Shown here piece by piece: positions 35,521-48,432 of a stretch of 64,000 bases of DNA; positions within the stretch are counted from its first letter, which is position 1; every line of letters begins with the position of its first letter. Source of the DNA: Setaria digitata. Taxonomy: Eukaryota > Nematoda > Chromadorea > Rhabditida > Setariidae. The position numbers were made by a program, and so were the translations under genes. The stretch covers positions 62,001-126,000 of the forward strand of contig RCAB01000063.1 in assembly GCA_003640385.1 (NCBI GenBank), given 5' to 3'. Below the pieces are notes generated by a model. The model saw nothing but the letters and a program-made list of their open reading frames with translations, was not told where the DNA came from and ran no database searches.

Positions 35521-37970
35521 ATAAATGTTACATTTATTATAATCAAAACTATTCTTTTTATAATGGTTTGAAATCAGAGGTCCCACTGGAATGTCTACCT
35601 AAGAATTAGTAGTTAATATTATTACATTATTGTTTTTCTTTTTCCCCTCAAATATCACCATATTTGTATCGAAATTAAACAAAATGAAATGGATAAGATT
35701 TGTTGCATTTACCGCTATAATTATCAGCATATTATCAATGTTGCTACGAAAGATTGTCAGGAAATTAAGTTCACAAAAAATTTTGCCTCACGCATTGGTG
35801 ACGAATATTTTTCCCATTTCAGTACAGCCATCTAATTTTCGCAAAAAAAAAAAAAAAATACCTGAATTAGGAAACGGTAAAAAAGAGATACAATTTCAAT
35901 GTTTAAAGTAATAATTTGAAATATCCATTCAATTTGGAAATCTGTCACTTTTGACAAAGTAGAAAGTTGCATTAATTTTTGTTTGGTAATTCCTGCATTC
36001 ATCTTCATTGCGGAAATTTCCATGATATTTTACTTTTATCATCGAAATAAGCTTTGAACTTTAACCTATACAATACAGGAATTGGTTTTTACTAACACTG
36101 AGGGAACGAAGTTATTCAGCAAAATTTGTATGGAAAAAAGTAATACATCGAAATAAATCCTCATAAAATTTCTACCAAAATAAAATTTAATTTAAGCAAT
36201 AGAAGTGGCATTTCAATACAGTGTACGCCATAACTATCATTTCATTTATTTTATAATTAATTCATTGATAAAACTAATTTGGAGAACTGATGAAATTTGT
36301 AAAAAATCGATTTATTTATGTTAATCCCTGTGAATGAAACTTAAATCCATACGATAAAACCACACAAATTTTTCGAGCTATTTAAAAATACTTATGAGTT
36401 ATATTCAATCCAAAACAAAAACAAAAGGAAAAGCGAAACAAATAGGAATTAAAAGTATATGCATTAAATGCTTTGACAAATTTTTACGCTTTCCCTTTAA
36501 TTGCTATTCTCTCCTTTAAAGAAATTTCACAGAAAATTTGAACCCCTAATTGCTGTATCCACATATGTGTTACTTATTTTTTCATGAAATTTTATGATTT
36601 TCCAGAATAAATGTAAACAGTAATTTAGCAATTCATAAGAATTCTACGGTTTTAACAAATGTGAATGTTATTCAAAGGCAATCCATTTACTAATGCATGC
36701 ATGTATTAATTGCTATATATAATTAGAATAAACAAACAAATGATGGGGCGGCTTTCATAGACCGGAACAGAATCCGGTCTGAATAATAATAGAAAGATCC
36801 CATCTGAAAGTGATTGGTCTTCTGGTAATGATCCATTTCGATCGAAATATAATAACAGCAAACAATATCATCAGTTCATCCCATCAGGACCTTCCCTACT
36901 TTTGCTGCCCCATTTTTATATAGTTTCTGCAAATTAAACTCCTCAATTGAACCTTTTAAAATCTAGCGAAAGATTTTTTTCCTTTCACTTTCATGAGCAT
37001 TTCCTTCTCACCTATCTTAATTACTACCTACATCATCATCACTGGTAAATTTTTACTCTTAATTCATTACAATAATTATTTACATATTAAAATTCTTGTA
37101 TAGTTTACTTCAAAAATTTGCATATTTGTGATGATAAAGATTACATTTAAAAAGCAAAAATTATCGGTGGCTTAGCGACAAAGCAAAATGATATTCAATA
37201 TAGCAACAACCATTTTGAACAGTATTCTTATTTCATTATCATGTGTCAAGAAGCAATCTCGAAGTATCTAGACCACTCAAGTTTTCATTTGGGAACCTTG
37301 GTGCAAAGTTGTCACCAAATATTAAACTTAACACCAACTAGACTGGTCAGCCTTAGATTAAACTTTTCTTTTTTTTATTTCTGATCTGTAGATGCGACAG
37401 CGGTCTATTAAGCATCAATATGTACGACAAGTACGCATGCAAGCAAATTCATTAAATAATTTTTGTAAATGTTATTAATTATTCTTCGCAAATCTTGCTT
37501 CTCAATTTTTCGATTATCATTAATCAATTTAATTTTTATGAATACCATAGCATTTTTTAGTGATATCAGGACTAATAAATCTATTATTTTGGACCATGAT
37601 AATTTTTCTTTTTTATTTACCAAAACAATATAATATAAACAACAAATATATATATTTTTTTCTATATATATATTTCATTATATTACATTATATTACATAT
37701 TAAATTTCATTAAAAATATTGTCGAAATCGAACGATAAAATTTTACTGAAATCTGAATAAAGCAGTAGAATTCCTTTTGAGATAACGCAGGAAAAAGTGG
37801 ATCAAGTTCTAAGATTGAAATAAGGAGTTATTTTTGCATAAGTTTCTTTGAGAAACTAAATCTGTTCAAATAACTCCTTTTTGATTGTAGTAAAATTTTT
37901 GGAAAAATAATAAAATTGTTTAAGTTATATAAATAATAAGGAAATTACTATATTAATTTATAATTTTCAG
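35521..37970. other. Intergenic or long intron
   Basis: If the exons at 37971-38847 belong to the gene at 32911, this is intronic for that isoform; otherwise it is intergenic. It contains a short hydrophobic ORF near 35684 (MKWIRFVAFTAIIISIL) with weak support, a GC-rich hairpin at 36759-36780, and an acceptor followed by an ATG ORF of 28 codons at about 37392. TA- and ATTAC-rich repeats lie at 37640-37710. Confidence 0.4.
36759..36780. repeat. Perfect 8-bp stem hairpin, GC-rich
   Basis: AGACCGGA, a six-base loop, then TCCGGTCT. It stands out because the flanks are strongly AT-rich. It could be a small RNA stem, a protein-binding palindrome or chance. Confidence 0.7.
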
Positions 37971-38847
37971 TGGAAGCAAATATTGAAATAACAGTTAATA
38001 AGTAAGTTTTATCCAAATCTTTGTTATTCATTGTTATGGATTTTTGTGAATTTGAAAATTGATCATATGCGTCTGTTTTCTGTTACTATCTGAGTGAAAC
38101 ATTAATAAAATTATCTATCAAAGTAGTTTTCACTAATAAACTGGTAATATATTGGAACTTTGGTTATCTGTTACTGAATTACTATTATTAAATTTCATAT
38201 ATTTGATTAATCTTCCGAATAAAATGTCGAAATATACAATGTTTTCAGAAATAATTCGCATGAAAATAATTTAAGTCAAAGTTTCGCAACAATAAACTCT
38301 TCAGTGAACAACTCTGTGAGCAGATCAAGCAATTATGGATTGTCACAAATAGGTAACATTAATTAATTTGATCAATTATTGAAATTTGAAATTTTAACTA
38401 AAATAATATGACTTCGATTATTCCGAAAATGACCTTTTTTTTTCATTTATCTGAAACACCAATTTTTTTTTTGCAAGCCAAAAATTTATACCATTGAAAA
38501 ATTTTTTTCTCAGGTGCATGCAAAATCCCATTTCTTAATTAAAGAGATTAATTCAGTGACTTGAAATAATAATGAATAGATTAATTTCAGGCGAGAATAT
38601 AGCAACGAGGTTGAATCGGATAGATTCTGGTGCGGTAAAATATGACGACCCAGTTTCATCAACTGACAATTTTGAAGATTTAAAAGGGCGAATATCTTTA
38701 GAAACATTAGAAGTTATTAAACGGCTGCATATGCAATATCTGAATAAAGCAAATCTGACGGAGCACCAAGGATTCTCTTCTTTCGGTGAACATACATCTA
38801 GAAAGGACGAAATTATCCATGTTTCTGGCAAGTTAGAAATATTATAG
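37971..38847 (+). CDS. Three exons of an unrecognised protein (alternative 3' end or separate gene)
   Basis: Exons 37971-38001, 38249-38352 and 38591-38847 join in phase and end in a stop. The first needs one upstream base, so it cannot be the start of a gene. Exon 2 of the upstream gene (33851-33949) ends in the matching phase, giving a 171-aa isoform with the same acidic and basic N-terminus. The product is Ser/Asn-rich first (NNSHENNLSQSF), then has a probably helical end (ISLETLEVIKRLHMQYL). I do not recognise it. A private first exon between 35521 and 37970 is the alternative explanation. AATAAAG follows the stop by about 17 nt. Confidence 0.5.
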
Positions 38848-41800
38848 TTGTAATAAGTAACTGAAATAAAGTTTTTGCCTGAATTTGACGTACTCTCCTC
38901 AAAGTGTAATGTTACAGAATATTTTAATTTTAACGTCTGGAAGAAAAAAAGCTCCAATTATGCAGCTGTCTAATTTTATTTTCTTCTTCTAGCTGTTCTA
39001 GCTCTGAACAAAGAACACATAACATGATATGGAGTAGCAAAGTAAAAGTTTTTTTCTTTTTTTTTTTTTTAAAAAATCAGAAAAGATAGAGAAAAGAATT
39101 CTGGATAAATTAAACAAGACTAGTAGCAAACAACAGAAAATATCGATGAGTGGATAAGCGAAGGTGGGCTTACAAATTTCTATAATTCTGTTTAATTTTA
39201 AATTAAGATCAAACGATTAGAACAGAGATTATGTAAAATATATCAGTTAAGAGTATGAAGATTTAATTATAAAGAAGTTTTTCTTTTGACTTTTCAACCT
39301 TTTCAAATTTATAATGTCTTTTTGATGAGAAAAAAAAAAGAAATATTAATGAGGAAGTTTGAAAGTATTTAATTAAAAATATTTTCATCTGAAAGTAAAA
39401 TACATTTCATCATCAATTACATTCTTATCAAAGAAATATTTGATTAACGAATGTTTTGGCAAATTTTTCCTTCCTGTGTAGTGTATCAAAAAGAAAAGGA
39501 AATGTTGTAATTAAAATTAAGCCTAACATCTTCAGAATAACTTGATCAGTCAATCTCAAAGCCATCTGTAACTGAATGTTGAAGTGTAAAAAAAAAATCC
39601 TTGAAAAGAAATAAAGAGAAAACTCCTCGAGAATTAAATCTCGGTTTTCATTTGTATATTATGTTAGTAAGCAAATGGTTCTTTTTCAGGAACTGCTCTT
39701 AATTTATGAAATACTATCAAGCTAATATATTCTAAAATCATTTACCATATTTTACAATTTTTAGCTATATTTTGTCTGAATTAAAAAATCAAATTTTTCC
39801 TTTTAAGATGATAAAATTATTTGCTAATTAAAGGATTGCTTGTTTATTTTTTTTTCCAGCTCTTTTTTTTTTTTTTTTTTTGAAATAAAGAAACACGTAA
39901 AAGATTAGAATAAATTTAAAAAAAAAAAAAAAGAATGTCATTTTTTTTTTCTTTCGGAAATATATAAAGGGTCGAAGTGATGAAATTTTATCATTAAATT
40001 TTATCGGCTTTTTTATTTTTCCTCTCAGTAAATATCGACATTTATTATTCCATTATAATTATTTATTAAAGGAAATTAAAAGATGGAAAAATTGACGAAT
40101 ATATATTTGGATGCGTAAAATAATTCATTTTTCTTTTTCTTTTTTATCAAAAATTAGTGTCAGAAATACTCCTTGGATAGTATAATGATGGCTGTTTGAA
40201 GAAGGAGGCGTTTTAAAAGCAGAAGAAAAATTGAAATGAAATGCGGACTTTCCAGATGATTTCTCATCACTGCTTAAAAGTTTTTTATCTTTCCTTTTTT
40301 CCTTTTTTTTTTTTTTTTTTCTTTTTGTAGTTTCACTTCTCATATCTTGCTGCTACTTTTTTTTTTGCCTCAAATGAAAATGAACATTTTGAAAATCGAT
40401 TGGTGATGATTTTTTTTTTTTTCTTTTTAAGTTTATTTAAAATATGGATGAGAAGGAGGAGATAGAATGGATGAAGTTCGTCGACTTCTTTGCAGCAATT
40501 CAATTCATAGCGCTTTTTCTGATTTGTAATGTGCAACAGTAACTGAAATGTTAATTTAATTTTTTTTTTCCGGTGGAAGAAATTTATTCGAAAATTTTTT
40601 GAAATTGAAGTAGATTAAAATTTTGATATTAATCAGCAAAATGATTTAACAAATCAATTTATGCTATGTGATTTTAGTTTTCAAACAATTACAATTCTTT
40701 TTCCTTTTTTTTTTTTGTTTATTTTCTACAACTTATAATAATTTAAAAAGAAAAGGAAATGAGTGCAATTCAATCTAGTTAAATAATTTATGCTCTCAGC
40801 GACGTTTGTCAAAAGTGGGAAATATTAAATTTAAGAAACTTTTATTTTTTTTATTCTAATTTTATCCTTATTCCCCAGCAACTGCATAAATTAAAACTTT
40901 CTTTCTTTTTTTCACTAACTTTTCACAGTTATCATGATAATTTCAATAATATTTTCACAAATTTTATATTACCCATTTATCAGTTATTTTGAATAGGAGA
41001 AAAAAAAGGGTAAACGGCAGAAACCAAACTTTTTCTTTTCATTCCAACATAAATTGTTAAACTTTCATTTAAAAAAAAAAAAAAAAGGTCGAAATTATTC
41101 GTCGAAATAATTTTTAAATCTCCTTTTTTTTTTTTTTTTTTTTAAAAAAAAAGTCAAATATTTATTTACTTTAACTTTTATTGAATTTTGCTTATTTCAT
41201 TTAGGCGAACAACAACTGCTACTTTTTCATTTCAAACACTCCAGTGGTTCAAGCAAGGATTTGAACGTGGTGTTTCAAATTTATTGACCAAAAAGTTTGA
41301 GATGAATGATTGCTTTCTTTTCTGTTTCTGATTGAGCTAAAGTTATAATTTATCCTGGATAGCAGTAGGCTAGAACCACGAATAGTGACTAGGGAAAAAA
41401 GATCATCCCCAATCTCAATCTATTATTTGCTTTAGATATCAAATTCTTATCATTATCAACAAAAAATTATGTAATAAAATGCAAAAGCATTATTTATCGT
41501 TAAATTTTAGTCTTAAAAATTTTATTTTCTTTGTATAGAAAAAAAAAAAGGAAAAATTTATTTGAAAATTGAAACAAAATGTTCTTTTCTCAAATGAGAT
41601 AAAGTTATTTTAAAAATAGAGAAATTGATGGAAAATATGCTATTGCAAATTGTCGTCAAAATTAAGAAAGAAAAAATTAACGAAAAAAAAAAAACGAATT
41701 CAACTATGTACTTCTGATAATTCCAAATTTTATCTGTATTTTGTTTTTCAATTCTTAGTATCATTTACTGATGATTAAAGAACAGCAATCATTTCACACT

Positions 41801-42474
41801 ACATAAATCTACTGGCAAAGTTTTCCGTACACCTGCTTTAATATCATCAATTCCTACCTGCACCACTTCATTATCAGATTGCTGAAGAAAGACGAATATT
41901 TTTCAGCTGTTATTTTTCAAAACCACCAGTACTTCAACTTCTTCATCCTTCTTCATGCTTCATTTTCCTCCAAATTCCTTTCTTTTCACCTATAAGAAAA
42001 CAAATAGATCACTGTGCTTAAAATTTTATTCCAAATGCTGTCACATTCAATAAAAAAAATTTTTTTTTTCAAATAATATATTTTTAAATTCCTCATCATT
42101 ATCTTGTGTTTTTTTTTTTAAAGTTATAATTAATGAATTTTAAATTTCACTTTCAAATTAGAAGCTAAAAGCATTGAAAAACGGAGAAAATTTTTTTTTT
42201 CTCGATTAGATTAGTTGAAAATATAAAAATTTTTTCGTGTAATTTGAATATATAAACCAAAACTTCTTTATTACTTCACCTTTGCCGTTATCACAAAGTT
42301 TTCGTTTTTTCTTTTCTTTCTTTTTTTTTTTCTTTTTTTTTTCTTTCTTCTGTCTAATAAATGATAAATTAAGGAAGTATTACTTATCGAATTTATCGAC
42401 AAGATATTAGAGAAAGTATTGAAGTCAGTTTTTGCATTCGACTGAATTCAAGTTATTGTCTTTATGCGTACCTT
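38848..42474. other. Intergenic, AT-rich, no supported gene
   Basis: About 3.6 kb with many poly-T and poly-A tracts and only low-complexity ORFs (Lys- or Phe-rich). No exon chain was found on either strand. Confidence 0.5.
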
Positions 42475-45400
42475 ATGCAACAACTTTCAATACAAACTTT
42501 TATTGTCTGTGTGACCGTTACTATTAAATTAACATTTGGAAGAGTAGTCGCTATGACAAATCGAAATACAACAACAAAAACAGCAATGGTAGACAGCAAC
42601 AAAGAAGGTCAGGAAAAAAGTTTTATTTCATTAATTTTAAAACAATTTAGCAAAAGAGATAAATGTTTAGTTTTCTTAGGATTGAAGCCTTTTCGTTTTA
42701 AACTTCCTCATTGCTAAATTTCGTTTAAAAAAAAAAAAAAAAAAAAGAAAAAGAAAAAAAAAAAAACGAGGAAAATGCTGTAGAATTTGAAATCATAAAA
42801 ATCATATTTCAAACTAAACTTTTTAAAAAAAATTTTTGTTTTTAATTTCTTCATCGTACAGATAAAAATCTTAACTGACAGGTTAAATCTTTTCTTTGAC
42901 CGCTTCTTAATCTCTTGCTGTAAAATGTTAGCATAATTAGTTGTATGGAAGTAACACTTACTATTCTGAACATTTGAAATTTCATACATTTTTTTTAACC
43001 TCTTTCTACAGAGAAGAAGAATTTACAAATCGGAATGACAATCGAATCAATCAGCGATTTTAATTTCAAGCAATCGGTAAATTAATTCAACTTTTTTTTG
43101 CTTAACATATTTACAAAAAAGGAAAAAAAGGATGTTTTCACTGTTTGCATTATTTACATTGGGTGTTGTGGAAAAGATTTTCGAAATTTAACTCCTACAG
43201 ATTATGCTTGTTTACCTATAAAAATAATAAATATATTTCTACCTATAGATAGCGATCAGCCCATGTTCTTTGAAATGTAAACAATATTTTAACCAGGTAC
43301 ACCTGACCAAATGTTCGACATTTTTTACGTTATTTTCTTGTTACAAAAATTACTTAATTGTATTTCCAATTTTTTAAAGTTTACCATATCAATAGTAGCA
43401 CTCCTTTTTCAATTTTTAATGAATTTACAGAATTTTAAAGCATCCGTTTCTCTCCTAATGGTAGTTGAGAAATCCGGTCGACCACCTGGTTCAGTTATTG
43501 TCAGATATGATCAATATCTTTATCCATTCAGCGATTTACAATTTACTGGTAATAAAGTACGACCAAAAGATGCATATCGGCTAATTATTTCTGCATCTGA
43601 TGGTACAACATCAACTCGCTCAAGGTATCTTTTATTAAGTCTCATTTCATGCTCCTTTTACTTCCAATAATTCTCTCAAGCCTAGAGACGTTTCCTAAAA
43701 TTGGTATGTTTTGAAAAAACGTTTTGAAAAAAAAATTTATTTTCACACATGAAAAGGAAAGTTACTTCGAAAACTTATTAATTTCTATGCATGAAACTTA
43801 TGACAAATGACATTGTCAAGATCATTTAATATTTCAAACGGTGAAAATAATTTGTTTGTAAATTTTATAAGTTAAAACTTGTTTGAAACTACTAATTTTT
43901 GCATATGAAATGTAAAAAGAGTTAGAAGTAAATTTACACATATTAGTGGAATAGTTTCTTTTTTAAATAAATGATCTGTGATCACCAAATATATTAAAAG
44001 TTGAAATGAGAAGTAGTCGAAGATATTAAAAAGAACAAATTCTAAATGCTTTATATTCTTTCATAACTTTGATCTATTTGTTTTTCAGTGGTTTTTTCTT
44101 TTTTTTAACCAATTAAAAAACTTCTTTCAAATTTCTCCTTATTCATTTTGCAATTCTTTATTCTCAAGAAATTTTTTTTCAGAAAACAAAAGGAAAAAAG
44201 AAAAATAAACAAACTTAGATTGAATAACTTCATCAGCAAATCTTTTTCTATCAGGAAAAAAAAAAAAATGCCATTTTAGCTATGAACTGGAAATTCACTG
44301 TCCATTCAATTTGAAACAGTATCCGTTCGACTCGCATTATTGTCCAATTGATATCTATGCGGGTTTTCATTTCTCATCTAACTGTTTAACATTTTTTTAT
44401 CCTTTACAAGATCTGCTACCTGAATAGTTCAAGTATTTTTGTCATGAAACTAATCACTGGTTCTTTTTCTTTATTTTCATCTTTTTTTTTTTTTTTTTTT
44501 TTAATTTTTCATCTCAATAATTTCTAATATGATACGAAAATTTTACCACAAAATTTCCACAAACTTTCAGGATCAATAATTCTATATGCATAGCTAAATG
44601 CAGGAAAGCTTCTACTGCTCCTGTAAACGATTCATTTTTAATGAACCACCTTACAGGTAAGCATCCCAGCAGACAATTATCACTTTCGTGGTATTATTCT
44701 GATGGTGCACGATTGAATACAAGTGCAGGACCAATCAGTATGCATACTTCATTAGTTTCCAGTGAAAGTTGCAATTTTGAAGGACTTTACGCTGTTACTG
44801 AATTAAATACAGCATCAGGTTTGCTTTTTCATCCTCCTTTTATTTTCTGAAATTTAAAATAATAAAAACTATTAATTGGAAGAATTATTTTTGAAATATA
44901 CGAAGTTAAAAACAAATTATAACGTATTGCACTTATTCTTTAGCTTTTCAAGATTCATTCATAGATAAAAGAAAATACTTTGTGATTTTCTTCAAACAGG
45001 AAGAGTACATACTCAAAAATCTTATTTTATCCCTTTTATTTCAGCTCGATTTTCATGTCTTCGAGTTCGATTACATTTTCATCGGCCATTCCACACTTCT
45101 TTCTTTCGTTATTTCTTGCCAACAATTATACTTGTTGCACTTACCTGGATTATATTTTACATTGAACGACAGCGTTTGCAGTCACGGATAACTATTGTGG
45201 CATTCTCATCTATGCTTACATTCTTCTGTGTATTCATTTCTGTCATTTATTTCTAAAAGATATTTACATATAATAGATATTCAGTTTTATTAATGAAAAT
45301 AATCGTGAACTAATATTGGTAGGAAAAGAAAGAAAGTAGAAACTTTTGGAAACGAATAAGAGAAAGCCTTCAAGAGGGAAACTGAGAAAACAATATGTTC

Positions 45401-47131
45401 AGAACACTTTCATGGTCATTTTGTATAATTAGTGGAATGTAACTGTTACATTCCTTCAACCATTATCATTTTCAAAATTAAAAGAATGTATAAGTGATCA
45501 TTCTAAGTGATAATAACACGTATATTCGAATATTATCTAATTCCATTCACCTACTATCATATCATTAAATCGATTCCTTAAAATACCGTAAAATGATTCC
45601 TATACTGACTTGACACGCACTTTAATTTGAGATATCCGATCAATCAGTAAAGCACTTTATCAGGTAACAGTTCTTGACACTGACAACCGTGGACTAAAAT
45701 GATCAAATCTGACACTCAGATTTAATACTTATATCTAACTGATAAAAAAAAAAATTAAACCATTACATAAAATCTATTATTAGGCAGTGGAATTTTCAAG
45801 CCTTTCAAATAAAGTCACCCCACTAAAAAGACATATTTTCAGGCAATGCTCTGGAATAATGAAGTGCCTTCAACAGCTTACTTAACAGCTGCTGATGTTT
45901 GGGTCTTTTTATGCAATATATTCATTCTTCTGTCACTACTGGAAGTCTGATATTTTATATTTTCGGATGAAAATTAGGCTCTTTTTGTTGTAATAATTCA
46001 AATACTTTTATTTTTTTTAACAACCCTTATGATACAATACTGGCGTTAATATTTTAGCAGTATCGCTTTATGAGTACTATTCGCTACAATATTGCTTTTT
46101 AAAATAATAGACAAATTAATTAATTAAAATTATTCATTCCTGAACAGAAAGGAAAAGGTAATAGGAACGTATTAAGAAGAAATGATCCAATTATATTACC
46201 TTATTGCTTCTTTGCTGATCAAAATTCCATTCATTAGCTCTTTAAATTTACTACGTTACTGAGCTTAAATCAAAAAACAAAACAAAAAAAAAAGAAAAGA
46301 AAAATCCATTAAGAGTAGCACAATGTCTGTATTCAACATTCCGCATATTTCGACTGGAAACAATTAAATATTTAAGAAAAAAAAAAAGAGAACTTTCTTT
46401 TATAAATTCCAAAAAAGTTTTGTGAATAATTGAAGGTATTAGCAGTACATATATTAATGAAGATGTCACAGAAGCAGCTTCTGCTTGCTAACAAAGATGA
46501 AACGGTGAGAGCAGAAAGTCGGCATCGACATGAAAAGCAAGCTGCAAAACGTGGCCGTTCAATTAGCCCAAGGCCACCAATTGCTAATGGACGAATGCTT
46601 GAAATGAAACATTTCGATCAAGTTTGTTATTTTATAATTTCCATATAAGTTCTAGCTTAAAATTATCTAAACTGCTAGTTAAAACTTTGTAAGACGACCA
46701 AAATACACATTATCAGTAATTTATATAATTAGCAGTATATACTAGAAGTATCAATTTACAATTTAAACTAATCAGGATAATGCTTTGTTAATTTTAGTTA
46801 GACGAAAGCGTAGTACAATATTAATGACGTCACTTACTTTATTAACATATTTAAATGTTAACAAATTGATGATAGCAACAAAATTTGGACCAGAAGAAAT
46901 ATTCAAAAGTCCCTGCAAAATTTGATCGGTCCAGTTTTTAAAATTCCACAGGATTTGATTGGTTCAACGTCAACATCAAACTATGAAACACTGATAAATG
47001 ATTATTTCCATCGTTGGTCGGACTATTATTCGGTAACAGCTGCACGGGTCGATCTATCAGCACGCATAATACTGCCACTTGCTTACAGTATTGTAGCTTC
47101 ACTCTATTTCTCATTCTATCTATTCTTGTAA
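42475..47131 (+). CDS. Divergent Cys-loop ligand-gated ion channel subunit
   Basis: A pentameric neurotransmitter-gated channel subunit at the cell surface. Nine exons: 42475-42607, 43012-43076, 43431-43624, 44280-44362, 44657-44818, 45045-45229, 45843-45944, 46436-46621 and 46910-47131. They join in phase to 443 aa. A signal peptide starts MQQLSIQTFIVCVTVT. TIESISDFNF resembles the first beta strands. The Cys-loop is Cys138-Cys152 with exactly 13 residues between (CPFNLKQYPFDSHYC). LSLSWYYSDG, M1 (about 235-252, FLPTIILVALTWIIF), M2 (about 260-280), M3 (289-308, DVWVFLCNIFILLSLLE), a long basic M3-M4 loop and M4 at the very C-terminus (424-443) complete the fold. There is no Pro-Ala-Arg before M2, so ion selectivity is unclear. 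A five-codon exon at about 46799 could be inserted between exons 8 and 9. Subfamily not assigned. Confidence 0.87.
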
Positions 47132-47377
47132 TTTTTGAAACTTTTTTTTTTTTTTTTAAGGGAGGAAAAAAGAAACTAGCAAAAATTTTCCAACATTAGC
47201 ATTATATAATGTAACACGGTAGCGTTAAAACAGACCACTAGCCACTAGAGAAGAAGATATGAAATCCTCAGCATGATCGTTGTTCCTGACCAAAATTATA
47301 TACATTCATACCGAATTTTAAATTTATAATTTTGAATTATCAATTTTCAGAACGAGGTCACTTTTCTAATTGAATAA

Positions 47378-47707
47378 ATGCAGAAAGCTTATGATCAGAA
47401 ATGCCATGCCTGCATATTTTCGGATTTTTATCGTATGAATGTCCATCTCTCAGTTCATTCTTTTTTTTTTTTTTTTTTTTTTCTAGCGAAATGGCATCTA
47501 ATACTTTCTCTTAATGCAGTTACGATATTACTTACCATGAACTTGTATAAAATTGATTTGCAAAGAATGTACAGAGTTAATGGTGATTCACAAAATGTTA
47601 AACGTTGCAAATTTAAATACAAAAAGTACATATGCACAAGGAATATATATGTACAGAATAATGAAAATGCTATGCAAGATGCACTTTTGTGGATGCTCAG
47701 TCAATGA
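47378..47707 (+). CDS. Small hypothetical protein (91 aa, two exons)
   Basis: TCAATTTTCAG ends at 47350, 27 bases before ATG 47378, and looks like a trans-splice acceptor. Exon 1 (47378-47432, MQKAYDQKCHACIFSDFY) joins in phase through a 54-nt intron with a very long T tract to exon 2 (47487-47707). Exon 2 encodes a hydrophobic stretch (WHLILSLNAVTILLTMNLY), a basic Cys-containing segment and a C-terminus MQDALLWMLSQ. The product may be a small single-pass protein. I do not recognise it. It lies about 250 bp after the channel gene on the same strand, so a shared operon is possible. Both splice sites are only moderately convincing. Confidence 0.35.
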   Translation: MQKAYDQKCHACIFSDFYRMNVHLSVHSFFFFFFFLAKWHLILSLNAVTILLTMNLYKIDLQRMYRVNGDSQNVKRCKFKYKKYICTRNIYVQNNENAMQDALLWMLSQ

Positions 47708-48432
47708 ACTACTGATAACATTTGACTGATTTACACAGAAATAAGTATTGAACGGTACAATTGAACTCAGTAAATCACAACACCCGAAAGATGACCTCAT
47801 CTTCCTTAAAATGTGATAGGAATTAGAATTTAAGATGCGAAAAAATTTCATGCAGTTTAATATTAACTACTTTTTGAAAATTATCCAATTCAATATAATA
47901 TGGACGATTTTGTATCATGATCAGCAATCTAAATAGAAAACATTCTTATGAAAACGTCTTCGCATTTTCGCCGAGATATAACATACGAAGTTCATTTGGA
48001 AAATAAAGTGTAGAGTACGAACTATGTAACTACGGATTAATTTCCAGGGTAAATGCATATTCAAAGTGCAAAAATAAGTACAAAGAAATAAGTAGTGGAT
48101 GACACAACTAAAATTAGTGGCATAATAAATATATAGCGATAATAGTTACATGTCGTCACAATGCAATACATAAACAATTTATAAAAAAGGCAACTTCTAG
48201 TAAATATTAATTGCTGTTTTCTGAGTTAAATGAATACATGAAATAAATGTATAATTCAGCGAAATCCTCATTTTTACTATCCCCATAGTTTCAGTTTCTA
48301 AAACTGATAAAACTATAAAGTAATTATTAGTAGCAAACGCGTCGTGATTCAAACTTTTTGCGTTCCACATCCAAATTATCGAATAAAATACTATAGGCAT
48401 TCTTGTATGCATTCGAATTCACACCTTTACCA
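47708..48432. other. Convergent intergenic region
   Basis: About 725 bp between the small plus-strand gene and the dynactin 3' end. No ORF or structured element stood out. Confidence 0.5.

Noticed and set aside
35630..35911. Hydrophobic ORF that might be a secreted peptide
   Set aside because: It has a leader-like start but ends in a poly-A-derived Lys run, with no trans-splice acceptor or conserved feature.
38553..38957. 134-codon minus-strand ORF
   Set aside because: It is the reverse-complement shadow of the exon at 38591-38847, which has proper splice sites on the plus strand.
42714..42989. 91-codon minus-strand ORF with poly-Phe end
   Set aside because: It comes from a poly-A tract inside the first intron of the channel gene; composition is intronic.
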